The notes beneath the pieces were generated by a model that saw only the letters and a program-made list of their open reading frames with translations, was not told the DNA's origin and ran no database searches. From assembly GCA_964618415.1 (NCBI GenBank), contig CAZUAT010000040.1, positions 1-32,421 on the forward strand: a stretch of DNA of 32,421 nucleotides, written 5' to 3'. This document shows, one piece after another, positions 30,232 to 32,421 of this stretch. Origin of the DNA: JACTMI01 sp964618415. GTDB taxonomy: Bacteria > Acidobacteriota > Thermoanaerobaculia > Multivoradales > JAGPDF01. The translations under genes and the position numbers were made by a program. Each line of letters opens with the position of its first letter. Within the stretch, counting starts at the first letter, position 1.

Positions 30232-32421
30232 TCAGACGAGTTCGAGGGCGGCGTACTTGGCGATCAGGCGCTTCTTGCCGACCTTGTCGAAGTAGACGGT
30301 CAGCTTCGCGTCGTCGCCCTCGCCCTCGAAGTCGAGAACGACGCCCGCCCCCAGGGTCGGGTGACGCACGCGGCTGCCACGCCGCGGGCCGACCGCCGGC
30401 GCCTCCTGCGAGTACTCGTCACGCACCGGGCGATCGAAGAACTGATGGACGCCGCGCACCCGTTCGGACTGAAAGAGCGCCGGGCTCTCTTCGATGACGA
30501 CCAGCCGATCGGGCAGCTCTTCGAGGAACGGTGACGGCAGCTGGTCCTGGTAGCGGCCGGCGATCCGACGGCGTCTGCAGGTGGACAGCAGCAGGCGTTC
30601 GCGCGCGCGTGTCAGGCCGACGTAGAACAGCCGGCGCTCCTCCTCGACGTCCTCCGGTCGCCCCTGGCTGTTGAAGTGCGGCAGCAGGCCGTTCTCGAGG
30701 CCGGGCAGGAAAACGATCGGAAACTCGAGCCCCTTGGCGCTGTGGAGCGTCATCAGGGTGATCCCCTTCTCGCCGTCCCAGCCGTCCAGGTCGGAGACCA
30801 GGGCGACGTGATCGAGAAAGGCGGTGAGGGGATCGTCGTCGCCCCCCGCGAAGGCCCGGGCCTCGGTGAACGACTGCGCGGCCGAGAGGAACTCCTGGAT
30901 GTTTTCCAGCCGGCCCTGATCCTCCTCGTTGTCGCGCCGGTAGACCCCGGTGTAGCCGGTGCGGGCGAGCAGCTCATCGAGCACCACCGGCAGCGGCAGG
31001 TCGGCGGCGGTCTGGCGCAGGCCGCTCGCCAGCTCGCGGAAGCCGCGCAGAGCCGTCGCGGCGCGGGTCGAGAAGCGGTCGAGGCGGTCGAGCTCGAGCA
31101 GGTCCCAGATCACGCCGCCGGTCTCGGCGGCGGCCAGCTCTTCGAGCTGCGCGACCGTTGTCTTGCCGATGCCGCGCGGCGGCGTGTTGATCACCCGCAG
31201 CAGGGAGAAGTTGTCGCGCGGATTGCGCAGCAGGCGCAGCCACGAGACCAGGTCCTTGATCTCCGCCCGCTCGTAGAAACGCACGCCGCCGACGAGACTG
31301 TACGGGATGCGGGCGCGGAAGAACTCCTCCTCGAAGGCGCGCGTCTGGGCGTTCGTGCGCACGAGAATCGCCATCTCCTCGAGCCGCCGCCGTCCCCGCA
31401 GCTGCTCGATCTGTCCGCTGACGTGCCGGGCCTCGTCCGCCTCGTCGCTGCTGCGGTAGAGACGCAGCTTCTCGCCGCCTCCCGCTTCGGTCCACAGCGT
31501 CTTGCCGCGCCGCATGCGATTGTTGGAGATCACCGCGTTGGCGGCCTCGAGGATGTTCGAGGTCGAGCGATAGTTGCGCTCCAGTTTGCGCACGACCGCG
31601 CCGGGGAAGTGGCGCTCGAACTCCAGGATGTTGGTCAGGTCGGCGCCCCGCCAGCGGTAGATCCCCTGGTCCTCGTCGCCGACCGCGGTGAGATCCCCAT
31701 CGGGCGCGGCCAGCTCGCTGACCAGGCGCAGCTGCGCGTGGTTGGTGTCCTGGAACTCGTCCACCAGCAGGTGCTGGACGCGGCCGCGCAAGCGCGCGCC
31801 GAGCTCCGGGTCCTCGGTGAACAGGCGCACCGCGTACAGGATGAGGTCGTCGAAGTCGACGCCGGAGACCTTGCGGCGCAATCCCTCGTAGCGCCGGTAG
31901 ACCCGCGCCACGCGCTGCGAGAAGACGTCGTGGGCGGCGCGCTCGTAAAGGTCGGGCGTCAAGAGCCGGTTCTTGGCAGACGAGATCTGCGCCAGGATGG
32001 CCCGGGGCGGGAACGAGGTCTCCGAGACGTTCTCGGCCGCCATCGCCTGCTGGACGATCGCCTTCTGGTCACCTTCGTCGAGGATGGCGAAGTCGCGCGC
32101 CAGCCCGACCCGGTCGCCGAACCCGCGCAGCAGCTGCAGCGAGTAGCGGTGAAACGTGCCCAGGAAGGTGGGCAGCGGCCAGAGTTCGATCAGTCGCTCC
32201 GCCCGCTCGCGCATCTCCGCCGCCGCCTTGTTGGTGAACGTCACTGCGACGATCGAGCGCGGATCGACCCCCCGCTCGCGGATCAGCCATGCGATCCGGT
32301 GGATGATCACCCGCGTCTTGCCCGATCCGGCCCCCGCCAGCACCAGCTGCGGTCCGCCCGCATGGCAGACCGCGGCCAGCTGCTCCGGATTGAGTTCTGC
32401 TGCGAAATCGATCGGCTTCAA
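30232..32421 (-). CDS. pcrA: ATP-dependent DNA helicase PcrA/UvrD (reaches window edge)
   Basis: 729 codons of a superfamily 1A helicase that unwinds DNA 3' to 5' in excision and mismatch repair and at stalled forks. Motifs in order: Q-motif LNPEQLAAV, Walker A AGAGSGKT (K35), VAVTFTNKAAAEMRERA, Walker B HLLVDEFQDTNHAQL, GDEDQGIYRWRGAD, ERNYRST, ITLMTLHSAKGLEFPIVFLP, and EEERRLFYVGLTRARERL. The C-terminal 45 residues (RVRHPTLGAGVVLDFEGEGD to the end) are the PcrA Tudor-like RNA-polymerase-binding domain. The first codon in view is a TTG at the last base of the window; the real start may be here or just outside. Length is already normal. Confidence 0.92.
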   Translation of the reverse strand: MKPIDFAAELNPEQLAAVCHAGGPQLVLAGAGSGKTRVIIHRIAWLIRERGVDPRSIVAVTFTNKAAAEMRERAERLIELWPLPTFLGTFHRYSLQLLRGFGDRVGLARDFAILDEGDQKAIVQQAMAAENVSETSFPPRAILAQISSAKNRLLTPDLYERAAHDVFSQRVARVYRRYEGLRRKVSGVDFDDLILYAVRLFTEDPELGARLRGRVQHLLVDEFQDTNHAQLRLVSELAAPDGDLTAVGDEDQGIYRWRGADLTNILEFERHFPGAVVRKLERNYRSTSNILEAANAVISNNRMRRGKTLWTEAGGGEKLRLYRSSDEADEARHVSGQIEQLRGRRRLEEMAILVRTNAQTRAFEEEFFRARIPYSLVGGVRFYERAEIKDLVSWLRLLRNPRDNFSLLRVINTPPRGIGKTTVAQLEELAAAETGGVIWDLLELDRLDRFSTRAATALRGFRELASGLRQTAADLPLPVVLDELLARTGYTGVYRRDNEEDQGRLENIQEFLSAAQSFTEARAFAGGDDDPLTAFLDHVALVSDLDGWDGEKGITLMTLHSAKGLEFPIVFLPGLENGLLPHFNSQGRPEDVEEERRLFYVGLTRARERLLLSTCRRRRIAGRYQDQLPSPFLEELPDRLVVIEESPALFQSERVRGVHQFFDRPVRDEYSQEAPAVGPRRGSRVRHPTLGAGVVLDFEGEGDDAKLTVYFDKVGKKRLIAKYAALELV

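Overview
The window looks like a chromosomal core-gene segment from a GC-rich (by eye about two-thirds G+C), diderm, non-parasitic bacterium. The outer-membrane proteins, BamD- and CpoB-like lipoproteins, TonB/ExbBD system, Tat component, Omp85-type barrel and peptidoglycan-associated OmpA domain all point to a Gram-negative envelope. The gene mix suggests Acidobacteriota (Thermoanaerobaculia-like) or a neighbouring phylum such as Myxococcota or Gemmatimonadota: a large Ser/Thr kinase with a receiver-like front end, DUF4388, a free-standing PASTA protein, and a secreted beta-helix protein ending in an FADGFESG-type motif. This placement is inference from memory of gene families, not a database result. 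No rRNA, tRNA, CRISPR array, insertion sequence or prophage was seen. There is no gene-free stretch longer than 300 bases; the longest is the 233-base exbB leader and promoter region.

Layout. 1-2622 (-): Ser/Thr protein kinase cut by the left edge. 2784-10771 (+): ruvC, then a module of exbB, two exbD genes, tonB, a DUF4388 protein, a secreted TPR protein, an Omp85-like barrel protein and an OmpA-domain protein, with strong intrinsic terminators after the TPR gene and after the OmpA-domain gene. 10847-12501 (-): ftsE-ftsX, divergent from pgeF (12568-13287, +). 13274-16943 (-): a small unknown gene, rlmN and a large secreted beta-helix protein. 17054-18301 (+): an AmgK-like sugar kinase and tatA. 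18286-23803 (-): a PASTA membrane protein, rpe, BamD-like and CpoB-like TPR lipoproteins with 4-base overlaps, then separately promoted LysM and Fis-like genes, and a lytic transglycosylase. 23820-24677 (+): nfo. 24694-29663 (-): truA-uppS-cdsA-dxr-rseP, which joins tRNA modification to isoprenoid and phospholipid precursor synthesis and envelope-stress proteolysis. 29696-30226 (+): a RimJ/RimL-type acetyltransferase. 30232-32421 (-): a PcrA/UvrD helicase reaching the right edge.

Common theme. Most genes serve envelope construction, energisation or surveillance: ExbBD-TonB, OmpA and Omp85 proteins, FtsEX, TatA, lytic transglycosylase, LysM, BamD- and CpoB-like lipoproteins, PASTA, RseP, Dxr, UppS, CdsA and possible MurNAc recycling. 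The rest serve nucleic acid upkeep (RuvC, Nfo, PcrA, RlmN, TruA). The most intriguing part is the left 10 kb. There a kinase with a receiver domain lacking its phosphorylatable aspartate, and with a TonB-like periplasmic tail, lies beside a complete ExbB-ExbD-ExbD-TonB motor and several linked periplasmic and outer-membrane proteins. Together they could form an energised trans-envelope machine with its own signalling input.
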